NCBI GenBank assembly: GCA_905214875.1
Contig: CAJMNR010000012.1
Coordinates: 1 to 64,000, forward strand
Origin: an uncultured bacterium
GTDB taxonomy: Bacteria > Bacillota > Clostridia > Lachnospirales > Lachnospiraceae
Reading direction: 5' to 3'
DNA length: 64,000 nucleotides
Numbering within the stretch: position 1 is the first letter of the stretch; each line of letters opens with the position of its first letter. The translations under genes were made by a program, and so were the position numbers. Below, in pieces: positions 42,934 through 53,500 of this stretch. The notes below the pieces were generated by a model. It searched no databases and was not told the DNA's origin. It saw only the letters and a list, made by a program, of their open reading frames with translations.

Positions 42934-43365
42934 ATGAAAGGATTAGAGGTTTTTCATTTAACAAGAAGAATAATGAATGTTTATGAGGAAAGATGTTCCT
43001 CTATATGTAAAGCAAATAATATAAATCAGAATTGCCTGGATGTCCTTCTGTTTCTTGCCAACAATCCTGAATACAATACAGCAAAAGATATCTGTGAAGT
43101 TCGAGGAATTAAAAGCGGAATTGCTTCTGTTGTAGTCGAAAAACTGATTAAAAAAGGGTATCTGGAAAGAAAAGTAGATGAACACGATCGACGAATAAAT
43201 CGAATCTTTATAACCGAAGCAGCTAGCGAAACTGTCGAACAAGCACAGAAGATACAAAAAGAGTTTTTTATTGAACTATTAGAAGACGTGACTGCGGAAG
43301 AAATTGAAGTGTTCAAGCAGATGCTTGGAAAATTAGATGACAAAATAGAAAGGATGAATAACTAA
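42934..43365 (+). CDS. MarR family regulator
   Basis: A 143-residue winged-helix regulator (NNPEYNTAKDICEVRGIKSGIASVVVEKLIKKGYL; wing DEHDRRINRIFIT). Cys residues at about 21 and 25 (CSSICK) might act in redox sensing, but that is not shown. The stop codon overlaps the start of the TauE gene (TAATG), so the pair is translationally coupled and probably controlled by this regulator through the operator at 42848-42868. The start follows TTGGAGG. Confidence 0.88.
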   Translation: MKGLEVFHLTRRIMNVYEERCSSICKANNINQNCLDVLLFLANNPEYNTAKDICEVRGIKSGIASVVVEKLIKKGYLERKVDEHDRRINRIFITEAASETVEQAQKIQKEFFIELLEDVTAEEIEVFKQMLGKLDDKIERMNN

Positions 43366-44126
43366 TGGACTTTTTAACGATTCTTGTATGTTTCATCGGT
43401 GGGCTTGGCGCCGGGCTAGGAACCGGTTTAGCAGGACTTTCTGCTGCCGCTGTCATTTCCCCAATGTTAATTACATTTTTGGGTATACCGGCGTATCAAG
43501 CAATTGGAATTGCGTTAGCATCGGATGTTCTTGCTTCCGGTGTCAATGCTTACACATATGGAAAAAATAAAAATATAGACCTTAAGAACGGCCTGCTCAT
43601 GCTTGCATCTGTTCTTGTCTTTACACTTGTAGGAAGCTTTATTTCCTCAAAACTTCCAGATTCTGCGATGGGCAGTTTTTCTAAATGGGTAACCATCCTT
43701 GTAGGTATTAAATTTATTTTCAAACCGGTTATGACAACAAAAGAGAACTTGGAACATAAAAGTGAATCAACGAAACGAATACAATCTCTACTCTGCGGTA
43801 CCTTAATTGGTTTTATCTGCGGATTTGTCGGCGCCGGCGGCGGTATGATGTTGCTTCTTGTTTTAACAAGCGTATTAGGATATGAGTTAAAGACAGCAGT
43901 CGGAACTAGCGTTTTCATAATGACATTTACTGCATTAACAGGAGCAGTTTCCCACTTTGTAATCGATGGACTTCCACGATTTGGTCTTCTATTGCTATGC
44001 ATGATTTTTACCTTGTTATTTGCTAGAGTCGGTGCAAAATGGGCAAATAGTGCAAATATAAAAACGTTAAACCGTGTAACAGGTGTTGTTTTAAGTACAC
44101 TTGGTATTATAATGATTCTTTTTTAA
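43365..44126 (+). CDS. TauE/SafE family sulfite exporter-type permease
   Basis: A 253-residue membrane protein of the TauE/SafE (DUF81) family with about eight helices and the twin motifs GLGAGLGTGLAGLSAAAVI (helix 1) and GFVGAGGGMMLLLVL (helix 5). Family members export sulfite, sulfonates or sulfoacetate. The coupling to a MarR regulator suggests a stress-inducible efflux function. It ends with the terminator at 44154-44185. Confidence 0.85.
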   Translation: MDFLTILVCFIGGLGAGLGTGLAGLSAAAVISPMLITFLGIPAYQAIGIALASDVLASGVNAYTYGKNKNIDLKNGLLMLASVLVFTLVGSFISSKLPDSAMGSFSKWVTILVGIKFIFKPVMTTKENLEHKSESTKRIQSLLCGTLIGFICGFVGAGGGMMLLLVLTSVLGYELKTAVGTSVFIMTFTALTGAVSHFVIDGLPRFGLLLLCMIFTLLFARVGAKWANSANIKTLNRVTGVVLSTLGIIMILF

Positions 44127-44153
44127 GATTTAAAATCTCAAAATAACACAAAA

Positions 44154-44185
44154 AATCAGCCCGTACTCTAACGGGCTGTTTTTTG
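44154..44185 (+). terminator. Intrinsic terminator of marR-tauE
   Basis: CAGCCCGT/ACGGGCTG with a 6-base loop and six T on the plus strand. Confidence 0.88.
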
Positions 44186-44227
44186 TTTCGTACAACTTTT
44201 CTCGTTCCACGAAAACAAATTCTCCTA

Positions 44228-45004
44228 TTATTTGTATGTCTTTACAAACTTACCAGCTTGACGGTTTCCCTCACAAAACCATGAAACCTCATACTCCGGA
44301 GTGGAAGAATATTTCTCTAGTATTTCATCATTTGACATTGTTGCAGCCTTATCTAACCCCTTCTCTCGAGCTTTTTGTACAAGCTTTGCAATCTCCTCTT
44401 TTGTAAATGGCTCACTTTGTAGTCGTACATAATTTGGATCTCCATACATATTAAACATTGTCTGAACGCCATTTGTCGGATCTCTATCCAAATCATTTAT
44501 ATAGTATCTTGTGTTACTCACTTCATACTTAGACACCCCGTCCCATGTAAAACAACAACAATCAAGATTATTGTCGTAAACCGATGGATTGCCTTCCCCA
44601 AGCTTTAAAGTCAACTGTGAAATAGTTAGGCGATTGGAGGAAAGCCACTGCAAGACTTGAGATGCATTACGAAGAGAAACGTTCTCCTCTGTGCTGTCTA
44701 AAATTATGGATGGATTGGCACCAAATGCATAAACTGCAACGGGGTTTAATTCAAATAGCTCCTCAACTAGTTTAAAGAAGTATTCAAATCGTCCAGGCTT
44801 GCTTAAATGACTGATTATCATCTTCATTTTTTGCTCTTTTGAGCTCTTTCCAACCACAATAATTACAATGCAGGAGGTAATGCTATCACAATAATAGACT
44901 GCTTTCTGTGACATAGTGGATAAGTCAGCAATGTAATAGTTATCCTGATTTATATAGTATACATAAGAATAGTTAGAAACACTTCTAAGTACAGCCGGTT
45001 TCAT
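44228..45004 (-). CDS. Hypothetical protein, possible CheD/CNF-like fold
   Basis: A 258-residue soluble protein that I do not recognise. The first 100 residues contain S-I-T-S-C-I-V-I-I-V-V-G (C45) and I-I-S-H-L-S-K-P (H66), a Cys then His order like that of CheD and CNF-type deamidases; this is weak and only inferred. The C-terminal 50 residues form a helical domain (FTKEEIAKLVQKAREKGLDK) and a tail ending WFCEGNRQAGKFVKTYK. It lies between tauE and a chemoreceptor gene on the same strand as the latter; if a deamidase, the receptor could be its target. The start follows AGAGGGC. Confidence 0.5.
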   Translation of the reverse strand: MKPAVLRSVSNYSYVYYINQDNYYIADLSTMSQKAVYYCDSITSCIVIIVVGKSSKEQKMKMIISHLSKPGRFEYFFKLVEELFELNPVAVYAFGANPSIILDSTEENVSLRNASQVLQWLSSNRLTISQLTLKLGEGNPSVYDNNLDCCCFTWDGVSKYEVSNTRYYINDLDRDPTNGVQTMFNMYGDPNYVRLQSEPFTKEEIAKLVQKAREKGLDKAATMSNDEILEKYSSTPEYEVSWFCEGNRQAGKFVKTYK

Positions 45005-45085
45005 ATGAGTTTGCCCTCTTTCTTAAATTCATAAATAGTGCTCACTTTTAAGTATGATATATGTACTTCAAATTTATTTATGGAA

Positions 45086-45116
45086 GCTTGTGAGGAATCA
45101 ATTAGCGTTCGCTCGT
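45086..45116. repeat. Relic of the structured element (reverse orientation)
   Basis: AAGCTTGT is followed directly by GAGGAATCAATTAGCG[T]TCGCTCG. This equals the reverse complement of parts of element A (4931-4954, 23 of 24 bases, and its AGCTTGT end) with the segment between deleted. It lies in the 187-base gap upstream of the 44228 gene and downstream of a chemoreceptor gene. Confidence 0.6.
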
Positions 45117-45134
45117 TTTTTTGCTATCATAACC

Positions 45135-45179
45135 AAAAGAGCGTCGCAACCAAGCTACATAAGCCCAATTACGACGCTC
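45135..45179 (-). terminator. Possible terminator of the chemoreceptor gene
   Basis: GAGCGTCG pairs with CGACGCTC over a 25-base loop; TTTTGG follows on the minus strand. Moderate quality. Confidence 0.45.
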
Positions 45180-45191
45180 CTTCTTCCTTTT

Positions 45192-46925
45192 CTATAATTG
45201 ATCAAATATAGAAGTCTGCTCTTTCAATTCTTCTACGATTTCAGAGTTTTCATCCATACTTACTCGAATTGTCTCCATTTCTCCAACTAATGTTTGGATG
45301 CTATTTGTCACACCATTAATTCCATCGACACCTTCATTTACAGAGTTTGTAATTACACTGATGGATGCATTGATTTGAGCAATTACGTTTCGTAACTCCT
45401 GTGTCCGTTCTGTAAAATGATTCATTGCATCCTCGATATAAATAGAACCATCTTTATAGCGTAAGCCATTTTCCACATTTACTTCAAACTCATGCATAAT
45501 GTCCTGAGCTAAATATGTGACTAATTCTTCTGCATTATTTGCAAGATTCGTTACTGCATCTGTCACAAGTAAATTAATTTCTTGAATACGGTTTGCAGTC
45601 ACGCTACTAGAATTAGCTAATTGCCCAATCTCGTTAGCAACTACTGCAAATCCTTTTCCGGCTTCACCGGCTCTTGCCGCCTCAATGTTTGCATTTAATG
45701 CAAGTAGATTTGTCTGTTGCGCAATGTCTAGAATCTCTTGTGTTAAACTATTGATTTGTTCTACACTCTTACTATCCTCTATTGCTTGATTTAATACAGT
45801 AAGGATTTCATTTACTTTTTCTTCTGTCTTTGCCAATTTTTCTTTTGCATTAGCTTCCATAGCCTCTGCATTTTCCTTGATCTTTTTCGTATAGGAAGCA
45901 ATCTCTTTTGTTCGATTGGCAATTTGATTTACTTCTATTGTAACTGCTTCTGAATTATCGTTGATTTCATTAACACTGCTAGATACTTCTTCCATACCAG
46001 CGGATAACTCCTCTGATAACGCTGATAACTCATTTGCTCCCTCTTGAGATGAAGCAACGCTACTTAATACTTCTGTTACTACTTCATCCATTTTTTCAGA
46101 ACTTGTTACAATCGTCTTTAAACTTCCTTGTAACGTTTCAATGAAGCGATTGATTCCCTCTCCTAGCGAACCAATTTCATCGTTATACAAAACTTCTACT
46201 CTCTTTGTTAAATCGCCTTTTCCTGCATCAATTTCCTCAATAATTGTAGTAACCACCTGATTCGTAGCAATGGTTGGCTTAATTATTCTCTTCATTAGAA
46301 GGAAGATGATAAAGCTCCAAAAACTAAATCCTATGATACAACACATTACAACCACAATCCATGCCTCTATATAGGTATTCTCAATTTCCTTCTTCTCTCT
46401 TTCGATTGCTTTGCTTTCAATATTATTAATTTCATAGATTGCATCTTTTATTACTTCGATTGGCTCTTTTAACCCAACCTCTGATAACTGATAAGCTGCA
46501 TCGTCCTCATTTTTTTCACTTAAAACTATAATTTCTTGTGAAGATTTTTGAACGATCTCATATTGTTGTTTAAAAATCTCATACTGATCTTTTGATGCTT
46601 GAGTAATAAACTTATCAAAATAATCCATTTGATTTGGAACGACTTTAAATAAATGTTCGAGATTTTCTTCACATTTCTTCATGGTTTCATCATCTGGAGC
46701 TAAGATATGATATAGCGTATTCTCTTGGATATCATTAATATTATCCAAGATTTCATCTAAGCTCAATACGGTATTAACATTCACATCTACGATCTTAGTT
46801 GCCTTATTACCAATTGTTCTGATTCGGTTGATTAATAAAGCATTGGTTATTGATATAGTGATTGCCAATAGTATTAACGGAAAAATCATTAGTTTCTTAA
46901 TGTTCTGTTTTCTCTTGTTGTTCAT
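45192..46925 (-). CDS. Methyl-accepting chemotaxis protein with 4HB-type sensor
   Basis: A 577-residue transmembrane receptor. TM1 at about 11-32, a helical extracytoplasmic domain (about 33-190, four-helix-bundle type), TM2 at about 192-212, HAMP (about 213-265) and the MCP signalling domain with tip D-I-A-Q-Q-T-N-L-L-A-L-N-A-N-I-E-A-A-R-A-G. The signalling part contains an extra segment (A-Q-D-I-M-H-E-F-E-V-N-V-E-N-G-L-R-Y-K) after the tip, longer than in most. The ligand is unknown. The start follows GGGGGAGAAAG. The gene is monocistronic. Confidence 0.92.
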   Translation of the reverse strand: MNNKRKQNIKKLMIFPLILLAITISITNALLINRIRTIGNKATKIVDVNVNTVLSLDEILDNINDIQENTLYHILAPDDETMKKCEENLEHLFKVVPNQMDYFDKFITQASKDQYEIFKQQYEIVQKSSQEIIVLSEKNEDDAAYQLSEVGLKEPIEVIKDAIYEINNIESKAIEREKKEIENTYIEAWIVVVMCCIIGFSFWSFIIFLLMKRIIKPTIATNQVVTTIIEEIDAGKGDLTKRVEVLYNDEIGSLGEGINRFIETLQGSLKTIVTSSEKMDEVVTEVLSSVASSQEGANELSALSEELSAGMEEVSSSVNEINDNSEAVTIEVNQIANRTKEIASYTKKIKENAEAMEANAKEKLAKTEEKVNEILTVLNQAIEDSKSVEQINSLTQEILDIAQQTNLLALNANIEAARAGEAGKGFAVVANEIGQLANSSSVTANRIQEINLLVTDAVTNLANNAEELVTYLAQDIMHEFEVNVENGLRYKDGSIYIEDAMNHFTERTQELRNVIAQINASISVITNSVNEGVDGINGVTNSIQTLVGEMETIRVSMDENSEIVEELKEQTSIFDQL

Positions 46926-47044
46926 TATAACTTTCTCCCCCTTATTTAGGCATCAAATATTTTCCCTCTATTTTTATCGACATATTTTGTGTTTATTTTA
47001 CATTTATTTAAAATAATTGTAAATTAAGTGCAATTCCAATAAAC

Positions 47045-47100
47045 AAAAAAGCAGTTACCTTGTTGAGATTTTTTCTATCACCAAGATAACTGCCTTTTTT
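47045..47100 (-). terminator. Terminator of pckA
   Basis: GGCAGTTATCTTG pairs with CAAGGTAACTGC on the minus strand, followed by TTTTTTG. A T run on the plus strand makes it usable in both directions. Confidence 0.75.
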
Positions 47101-47166
47101 CTCCTCGACACCTATATGTTATACGAGGATTTTATTGCAATATATACTCTTTATTCAGTTGTAGGT

Positions 47167-48771
47167 TTATAGTTGTGGACCAGCAGCAACTAATGACTTG
47201 CCTAGTTCATTGCCTTCATATTTTTTGAAGTTCTTATTAAAACGACTTGCAAGATCTTTTGCCTTTGTTTCCCATTCGGAAGCATCAGCATATGTATCAC
47301 GAGGATCAAGAATGTTAGAATCTACGCCTGGAAGTTCGGTTGGCACTTCAAAATCAAAGTATGGAATCTTCTTAGTAGGTGCCGTTGTGATGGAACCATC
47401 AAGGATTGCATCGATAATACCACGAGTATCACGAATAGAGATACGTTTTCCTGTACCATTCCATCCAGTGTTAACTAAGTATGCTTTCGCACCGTTTTTC
47501 TCCATCTTCTTAACTAATTCTTCTGCATACTTTGTTGGATGTAATTCAAGGAATGCCTGACCAAAGCAAGCGGAGAATGTAGGTGTTGGTTCTGTAATTC
47601 CACGTTCTGTACCAGCAAGTTTAGCTGTGAAACCAGATAAGAAATAGTATTTCGTCTGTTCTGGAGTAAGAATAGATACTGGTGGAAGTACACCAAATGC
47701 ATCAGCAGAAAGGAAGATAACGTTCTTTGCAGCTGGTGCAGAAGAAATTGGACGAACGATATTTTTAATATGGTCAATTGGATAAGAAACACGAGTATTT
47801 TCTGTTACGCTCTTATCATCAAAATCAATCTTGCCATCTTCAGCAATTGTAACGTTCTCTAAAAGTGCATTACGTTTGATTGCATTGTAGATGTCTGGTT
47901 CAGATTCTTTATCAAGGTTAATAACCTTAGCATAGCATCCACCTTCAAAGTTGAATACACCGTTGTCATCCCAACCATGTTCGTCATCACCGATTAAAAG
48001 ACGTTTTGGATCTGTAGATAATGTTGTTTTTCCTGTACCAGAAAGACCAAAGAAGATTGCAGTGTTTTCACCGTTCATATCTGTATTTGCAGAACAGTGC
48101 ATAGAAGCGATACCTTTTAAAGGAAGGTAGTAGTTCATCATAGAGAACATACCTTTCTTCATTTCACCGCCATACCAAGTATTGATAATTACTTGCTCAC
48201 GGCTAGTAATATTGAATACTACAGCAGTTTCTGAGTTAAGACCTAACTCTTTGTAGTTCTCAACCTTTGCTTTAGAAGCATTGTAAACAACAAAATCTGG
48301 CTCGAAGTTTTCAAGTTCTTCCTCTGTAGGTTTGATGAACATGTTTCTAATGAAATGAGCCTGCCAAGCAACTTCCACAATGAAACGAACAGCCATTCTT
48401 GTATCTTTGTTTGCACCGCAGAATGCATCTACAACAAAAAGTTTTTTGCCAGAAAGTTCGTCTTTGGCAATTTTTTTAACTGCTTCCCAAGTTTCCTGTG
48501 AAGCTGGATGGTTGTCATTTTTATATTCATCAGAAGTCCACCATACAGTGTCTTTAGAATTTTCATCCATAACAATGAATTTATCTTTAGGAGAACGACC
48601 AGTGTAAATACCCGTCATAACATTAACAGCACCAAGTTCGCTTTCCTGCCCTTTTTCATACCCTTCCAGCTCAGGCTTCATTTCTTCTTCATATAATGCT
48701 TCATAAGAAGGATTATATACAATTTCTTTTACTCCGGTAATACCATACTGAGTCAAATCAACATTTTTCAT
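47167..48771 (-). CDS. pckA: Phosphoenolpyruvate carboxykinase (ATP)
   Basis: A 534-residue enzyme interconverting oxaloacetate + ATP and PEP + CO2 + ADP. The kinase-1a P-loop GLSGTGKTTLS and the metal motif GDDEHGWDDNGVFNFEGGCYAK (seen in part G-D-D-E-H-G-W) are intact, as are the substrate residues in TGRSPKDKF. In fermenting anaerobes it may run toward oxaloacetate to gain ATP. ATG 48771 follows AGAGGTAAATGC; 21 upstream open codons lack a signal. The length is normal. Confidence 0.95.
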   Translation of the reverse strand: MKNVDLTQYGITGVKEIVYNPSYEALYEEEMKPELEGYEKGQESELGAVNVMTGIYTGRSPKDKFIVMDENSKDTVWWTSDEYKNDNHPASQETWEAVKKIAKDELSGKKLFVVDAFCGANKDTRMAVRFIVEVAWQAHFIRNMFIKPTEEELENFEPDFVVYNASKAKVENYKELGLNSETAVVFNITSREQVIINTWYGGEMKKGMFSMMNYYLPLKGIASMHCSANTDMNGENTAIFFGLSGTGKTTLSTDPKRLLIGDDEHGWDDNGVFNFEGGCYAKVINLDKESEPDIYNAIKRNALLENVTIAEDGKIDFDDKSVTENTRVSYPIDHIKNIVRPISSAPAAKNVIFLSADAFGVLPPVSILTPEQTKYYFLSGFTAKLAGTERGITEPTPTFSACFGQAFLELHPTKYAEELVKKMEKNGAKAYLVNTGWNGTGKRISIRDTRGIIDAILDGSITTAPTKKIPYFDFEVPTELPGVDSNILDPRDTYADASEWETKAKDLASRFNKNFKKYEGNELGKSLVAAGPQL

Positions 48772-48927
48772 TTTGCATTTACCTCTCTTTTCGTAAAATT
48801 TTTGTAATCTTTGGTACAATGAATATTTTACCATTTTTTCTGTTTTTTTACAATGTTCTTTATAATTTTTTAATTTTAGTCATGGTTTTTATTCTGTATG
48901 GTAAGTGAATATAGTAGACAATTACCT

Positions 48928-49264
48928 TTATCTTCTATTACGAGATTCGATATTTATCTGTAAAAATTCAATATATCTAATGGTTGATTGCCACTCTTCT
49001 TTATTCCTTCTTCGCATAATTTTTAGTTCATCTGATTTCAAAAAATTTTTTATCTCCGGTTCTTTCATAAAATATATATGCATAATCATAGGGATTATTT
49101 CTACAATCATCCTTTACTTTCAACTTGGCTCCCTTTGTAATAATATACCCAACCATATTCTCATCGCCATGTTCCAATGCTGTTAAAATTGCATGATGAT
49201 TTGGCAAGTCTAACTTTTCAGGCTCACAATTCAGCAAAGCATTATGTATGTCATTTTCAAACAT
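48928..49264 (-). pseudogene. Small ankyrin-like gene, possibly frameshifted
   Basis: ATG 49264 opens 78 codons with an ankyrin-like pattern (NHHAILTALEHGDENMVGYII, then TKGAKLKVKDDCRNNPYDYA) that stops at 49028. Just before the stop lies AAAAAATTTTTT. A change to the -1 frame there gives LKSDELKIMRRRNKEEWQST and on to 48928 without a stop. The real product may therefore be about 112 residues and now be broken, or the base run may be misread. No ribosome binding site of note stands before the ATG. The function is unknown. Confidence 0.45.
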
Positions 49265-49328
49265 TCTTGTTCCATATATTTTTTTTAATTCATGTTATCA
49301 CCTAGATTCTTTTATATGTTACTATTGT

Positions 49329-50576
49329 TTATTCGCCTAATAGGATTTCTTGCTCAAGCTTTATTTTATTCTCTAACATAAATTCAATTACATCAAAGAA
49401 GCAATTATACGATGAGTTCTCAAGTAAGCCCTGTAATTTCTTACAATATTCATCACTCTCTATTGGTTTAGCCTGATTTTTATATTTCTCCAATGTCTGT
49501 TTATCCATATATAAAGGTCTTAACTCAGGTATGATGTTATCACGTAATCTACAGAATAACTGAAATCCACCATAATCAATATCACTCCAGTGAAAGAAAC
49601 GAATTTTTTCACTTCCTGCTGCCTCATGTATCTTTTCAAACCATAAACGCTTTACAGGACTATAAAATCCTCCGTGATAAATAACTAGTTCTTTTTCATC
49701 ATAATGATGCTGTATATATGATATGTAATTTGCCTTATTCTCAATAAAGAGAACTCTCTCTATTTCGTTTAGCATCACTTGCTTTGTGTCTTCTACTAAC
49801 CAAGAATTTATATATGCTCCAAAAATTTGCGTGCTATAATCCACTACTTTTTCATCATTTGTAATTAGACTAACTTTTCCACAAAACTCCATTACCTCAG
49901 GATACTTTACAACTCCATAACGATTTAGAATTTCGTCATCTGCTGTTTCTTTACTAATTTCCTCTTTACTGATTTCCTTTAATATTGAGACTACTTTTCC
50001 ACGTAGCTCTCTTTCAAAATACTTGCTATCTCCAAAAACCTGTGAACTGAAAACTCTTTCAAGAACTTCGTTCTGAATCATTGATATTTCATGAATTGCT
50101 TTCAATATATCCGAATTAAGCTTAACATCTTCAGTGAAATATCTTGGAATTGTTTTTTTCTCTTTCGCCAATGCCTTTATTCTTATAAAAAATTGAAGTA
50201 GCCATTCTTTTTTTGCCTTCTTCTCATACTCCTCGATTAAAAGCACTAATCGATTTAACTTTTCCTCTTTAGGTATTCTCTCTGTTATTCTATACGCCTC
50301 TTTTAGTGCCTTTTCCTCTGTGTTTAACCATACCTGATCTACTAAATTATTCTCTTCGTATTTGATCCATGAGTATCCAATGATATTCCTCTCACATAGA
50401 TTTTTAAGCTGGAATAAAAACGCACTCTTCTCATCAATATTTTCAAACTTATTCGCAATCTGTCGATCCTTTGATATGGAATACAAAACTCTCCTTTGAC
50501 TGCTGCCCTCACGAAACGCCTTGCTATTCTCATACTTGGTAAGTAGCTCATTCAGTAACCATTTCTGATAATTCAC
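49329..50576 (-). CDS. jetD: Wadjet protein JetD, Toprim-like nuclease
   Basis: A 415-residue protein of the DUF3322/DUF2220 type. The Toprim-like catalytic site is seen as the glutamate in LFIENKANY and the D-x-D-x-G-G motif in FFHWSDIDYGGFQLF. JetD is the subunit that cuts circular DNA after the SMC complex has extruded it. GTG 50576 is chosen: GAGGAGGAAGAAGG stands just upstream within the end of jetC (29-base overlap), and the longer ORF would overlap jetC by 104 bases. It is the last gene of the operon. Confidence 0.88.
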   Translation of the reverse strand: MNYQKWLLNELLTKYENSKAFREGSSQRRVLYSISKDRQIANKFENIDEKSAFLFQLKNLCERNIIGYSWIKYEENNLVDQVWLNTEEKALKEAYRITERIPKEEKLNRLVLLIEEYEKKAKKEWLLQFFIRIKALAKEKKTIPRYFTEDVKLNSDILKAIHEISMIQNEVLERVFSSQVFGDSKYFERELRGKVVSILKEISKEEISKETADDEILNRYGVVKYPEVMEFCGKVSLITNDEKVVDYSTQIFGAYINSWLVEDTKQVMLNEIERVLFIENKANYISYIQHHYDEKELVIYHGGFYSPVKRLWFEKIHEAAGSEKIRFFHWSDIDYGGFQLFCRLRDNIIPELRPLYMDKQTLEKYKNQAKPIESDEYCKKLQGLLENSSYNCFFDVIEFMLENKIKLEQEILLGE

Positions 50577-53500
50577 GTCCTTCTTCCTCCTCAAATTCTT
50601 TTGGATCAAAATGCTTTGTAAATGATTGCTCTCCATCTTTAAATACCGCAATATTTCTGTCTACCAAAGGTGCAATGTCTGCTATTTTTTCTGGTGGTGC
50701 AGAAAAGATTGCCTGCAGTTCAAATTTTCTTAATAGCCGTATACACTCTTTGATTCGCTCTCCATCCATTTTACTAAATGCCTCATCAAGAATAATCAAA
50801 CGAATGGTATTATTATTCTTACTACTACGAACACGGCATACTTGTGAAAATGATGCTAATAAGGATATATAGAATGGAATTTGTGTCTCTCCACCTGACT
50901 TCTTCAATAAAGTCTTTGATAATCTCTGTTCATCTCCATTTTCATCCTTTACAATCAAATCAAATAGAAGGTACGTCTTATAATCTGTAAACTTGCGAAC
51001 ATTTTTCTCATACTCAGCCTTTTTCTGTGCTGAAATTTCTGTCTCAATGACAATAAGCTGATCAAATAATTCTGCAATTTCTCTTTGGTATTTTTCATTA
51101 AATGATTGGGATGCTATATTCCACCCACCAATATCCATAAGAAGCTGATCTGTAATCATATCATAATAACGTCTATATTCAGGTCTTGGTTTCATTTCAA
51201 ATCGATAAGAATCTGTGCCAAAGACACTCTGCCTTAACGCATCATTTAACTCATTAATCTGTTGTCGTACTGTTTCGATATTTGACTTCAACTTTGCAAT
51301 AAAATCATCTCTAAATTGATTGTATGCTTTCTCTTTTGCATCTTCAATCTTTCCAAGATACTCCGGTAACTTTATTGATTGCAACTCCTGTAGTTCCTCA
51401 TCATATTTCGTATTATCTTCCCTTGTTACCTCATATGACATTTTAAACTCTTTGTTATATTGATTCCTCTTTTCTATTCTTTCTTTTCCTAAACCTTCTT
51501 TTGCTTTTGTTGTCTTTCCTAATGCTGCATTAAATCCAGTTATAATAGCATCAGGCTTTCTTCCAGACTCAAACTCTTGTTGAAAACGCGGTTCACCTAC
51601 AGTTATAATCCAATGTTCCTCATACGTTTCATTAATTAGCGCCTGCTGCTCTGTAATCTTACTAATAACTTCAGGTAATTTTTCATATTTTATGTTTTTG
51701 TTATTTGTGGAGTACTCAACATTCTGCTTGTCTAAATCATGACGACTACTTTCTTTTTGGCTAATTGTATTATCTAATTTCATTATCCTTTGTTTAATTC
51801 GCTCTAAATACAGCAAGTCTAAACCATCATACTCCTCTTGGATTACTTTTATTTTGTCCTTAAGTTGCTCATACTCATTATCACCGTCTATTAACACGAC
51901 ATATACATTACTTTCATATGTTTCAATAGTTTGCAATTTAGACACAGGATCAATTCTTCTATTGTATTCACCAAATCTATTTAACTGCTCTTGAAGGAGA
52001 GATAATTGTTGTTGCTTAATTTCCAATTGCATTTTTAATGACTCTTGTCCTATATAAGGAGTATTATATCTGTTTGGGTTAATACTACGTACAACATAGC
52101 CTTTATAAAGCATTGCTTCATCCGTAATTGCAATATTATACTTATTCAGATCATCTACACTGTCACAACGAATTACATTTCCCAACAAATAATTTGCATA
52201 TGCTGTAGCATATGCATTTTCTGACATAACTACCTCTGCAAGAGAACCTTTCATTGGCTGGGGATGCTTTTCTCTTTGAAGTTTTCCTATATCCACTAAA
52301 CCAACATCATGTATGTTTTCTGTCTTTTTGACTGCATCATACATTCGTACCGCCCGTCTATATTCTTCAGGCTTTATAATTAAATAAAATCTTTGATTTC
52401 CTAAATACCCTTCAATTGCATTTCTCCAACGTTCCTCCTTAATCTCTAATAGATTGGCAAAAACCTTTGCTTCTATCCCTTGTTTCTGTAAAATAGCAAT
52501 TAATTTGGTTACATTGTCTGGAAATGGCTTTATTCCTTGTTTTAGTTTCTTTATTGTATCTTCTAATTCGGTAGTTTGCTTATATAAACCGTTCCATTCT
52601 TCTTTTAACATTATTCTTTTCTGTTGCAATTGTCCCTTTACTTCTTGCATCACTTCGACACAGCTTTGAATAGATAACTCATTTCTATTCTCCCAAGAGA
52701 ACGTCTTTAATTGAGTTATTAATTTATGGAATGAGCTATCAATATTTATCTCTGGAATGTCCTTAATGCTTTCTAATCCGTTCTCCCATCGTTCTCCATA
52801 TCCATTTAACTTGACAACCATTTGGTTAATTTTTTCTTCTATATCTTTCTGTTTGTCCTTTAATCGTTCTAGTTGTTCTCTTAATTCCTTTTCTTTTCTT
52901 GTAATATCAGATGTCCGATACTCTTCATTAAGCTTCTCTGCTTGTGTTCTTAGTTCTTTGATTTCCTCCATTAATGAATCCATCAAATCACAGTTTGCTT
53001 GTATTTTTATGTTATTAGCTTGTAACTCCTCTTTTAGCCTTGCTTCTTTTTCTTGCTCTACTTCTTTTTCTGCTCTACAGATAATATAGCTCTGTACTTT
53101 TTCTTTTTCCTTCTCCCCCTCGTATTTCTTGTTAATTTCGGATATCTCATCTAACAGTGCAACTCTCTTTTCTATCTGCTTTGCATCACTTTGCAAACTC
53201 CGATACTGTCTAATATCATTTTGCATTTGATCTACATCAATATCGTTCTTTACATCACAGATTGACTCTGTAATAAACTTTTCGATATCTGAAATTGGGG
53301 TAAATGGTACAGCTTTTCTGAGTAAAACACGGTATTTGTTTTTAATCTGTCCAAATTTGCCCAGGACTACTTCTTGATAGCGCTTATTTGTATCACAAAA
53401 TTCAAACGCACTCTTATTACGTAACCAGGACATTAGGAAGGAGCGTAGTTGCTTTATATCGTATGGCACTTCCTTTTTCTCATCAATAAAGAGGTTACTC

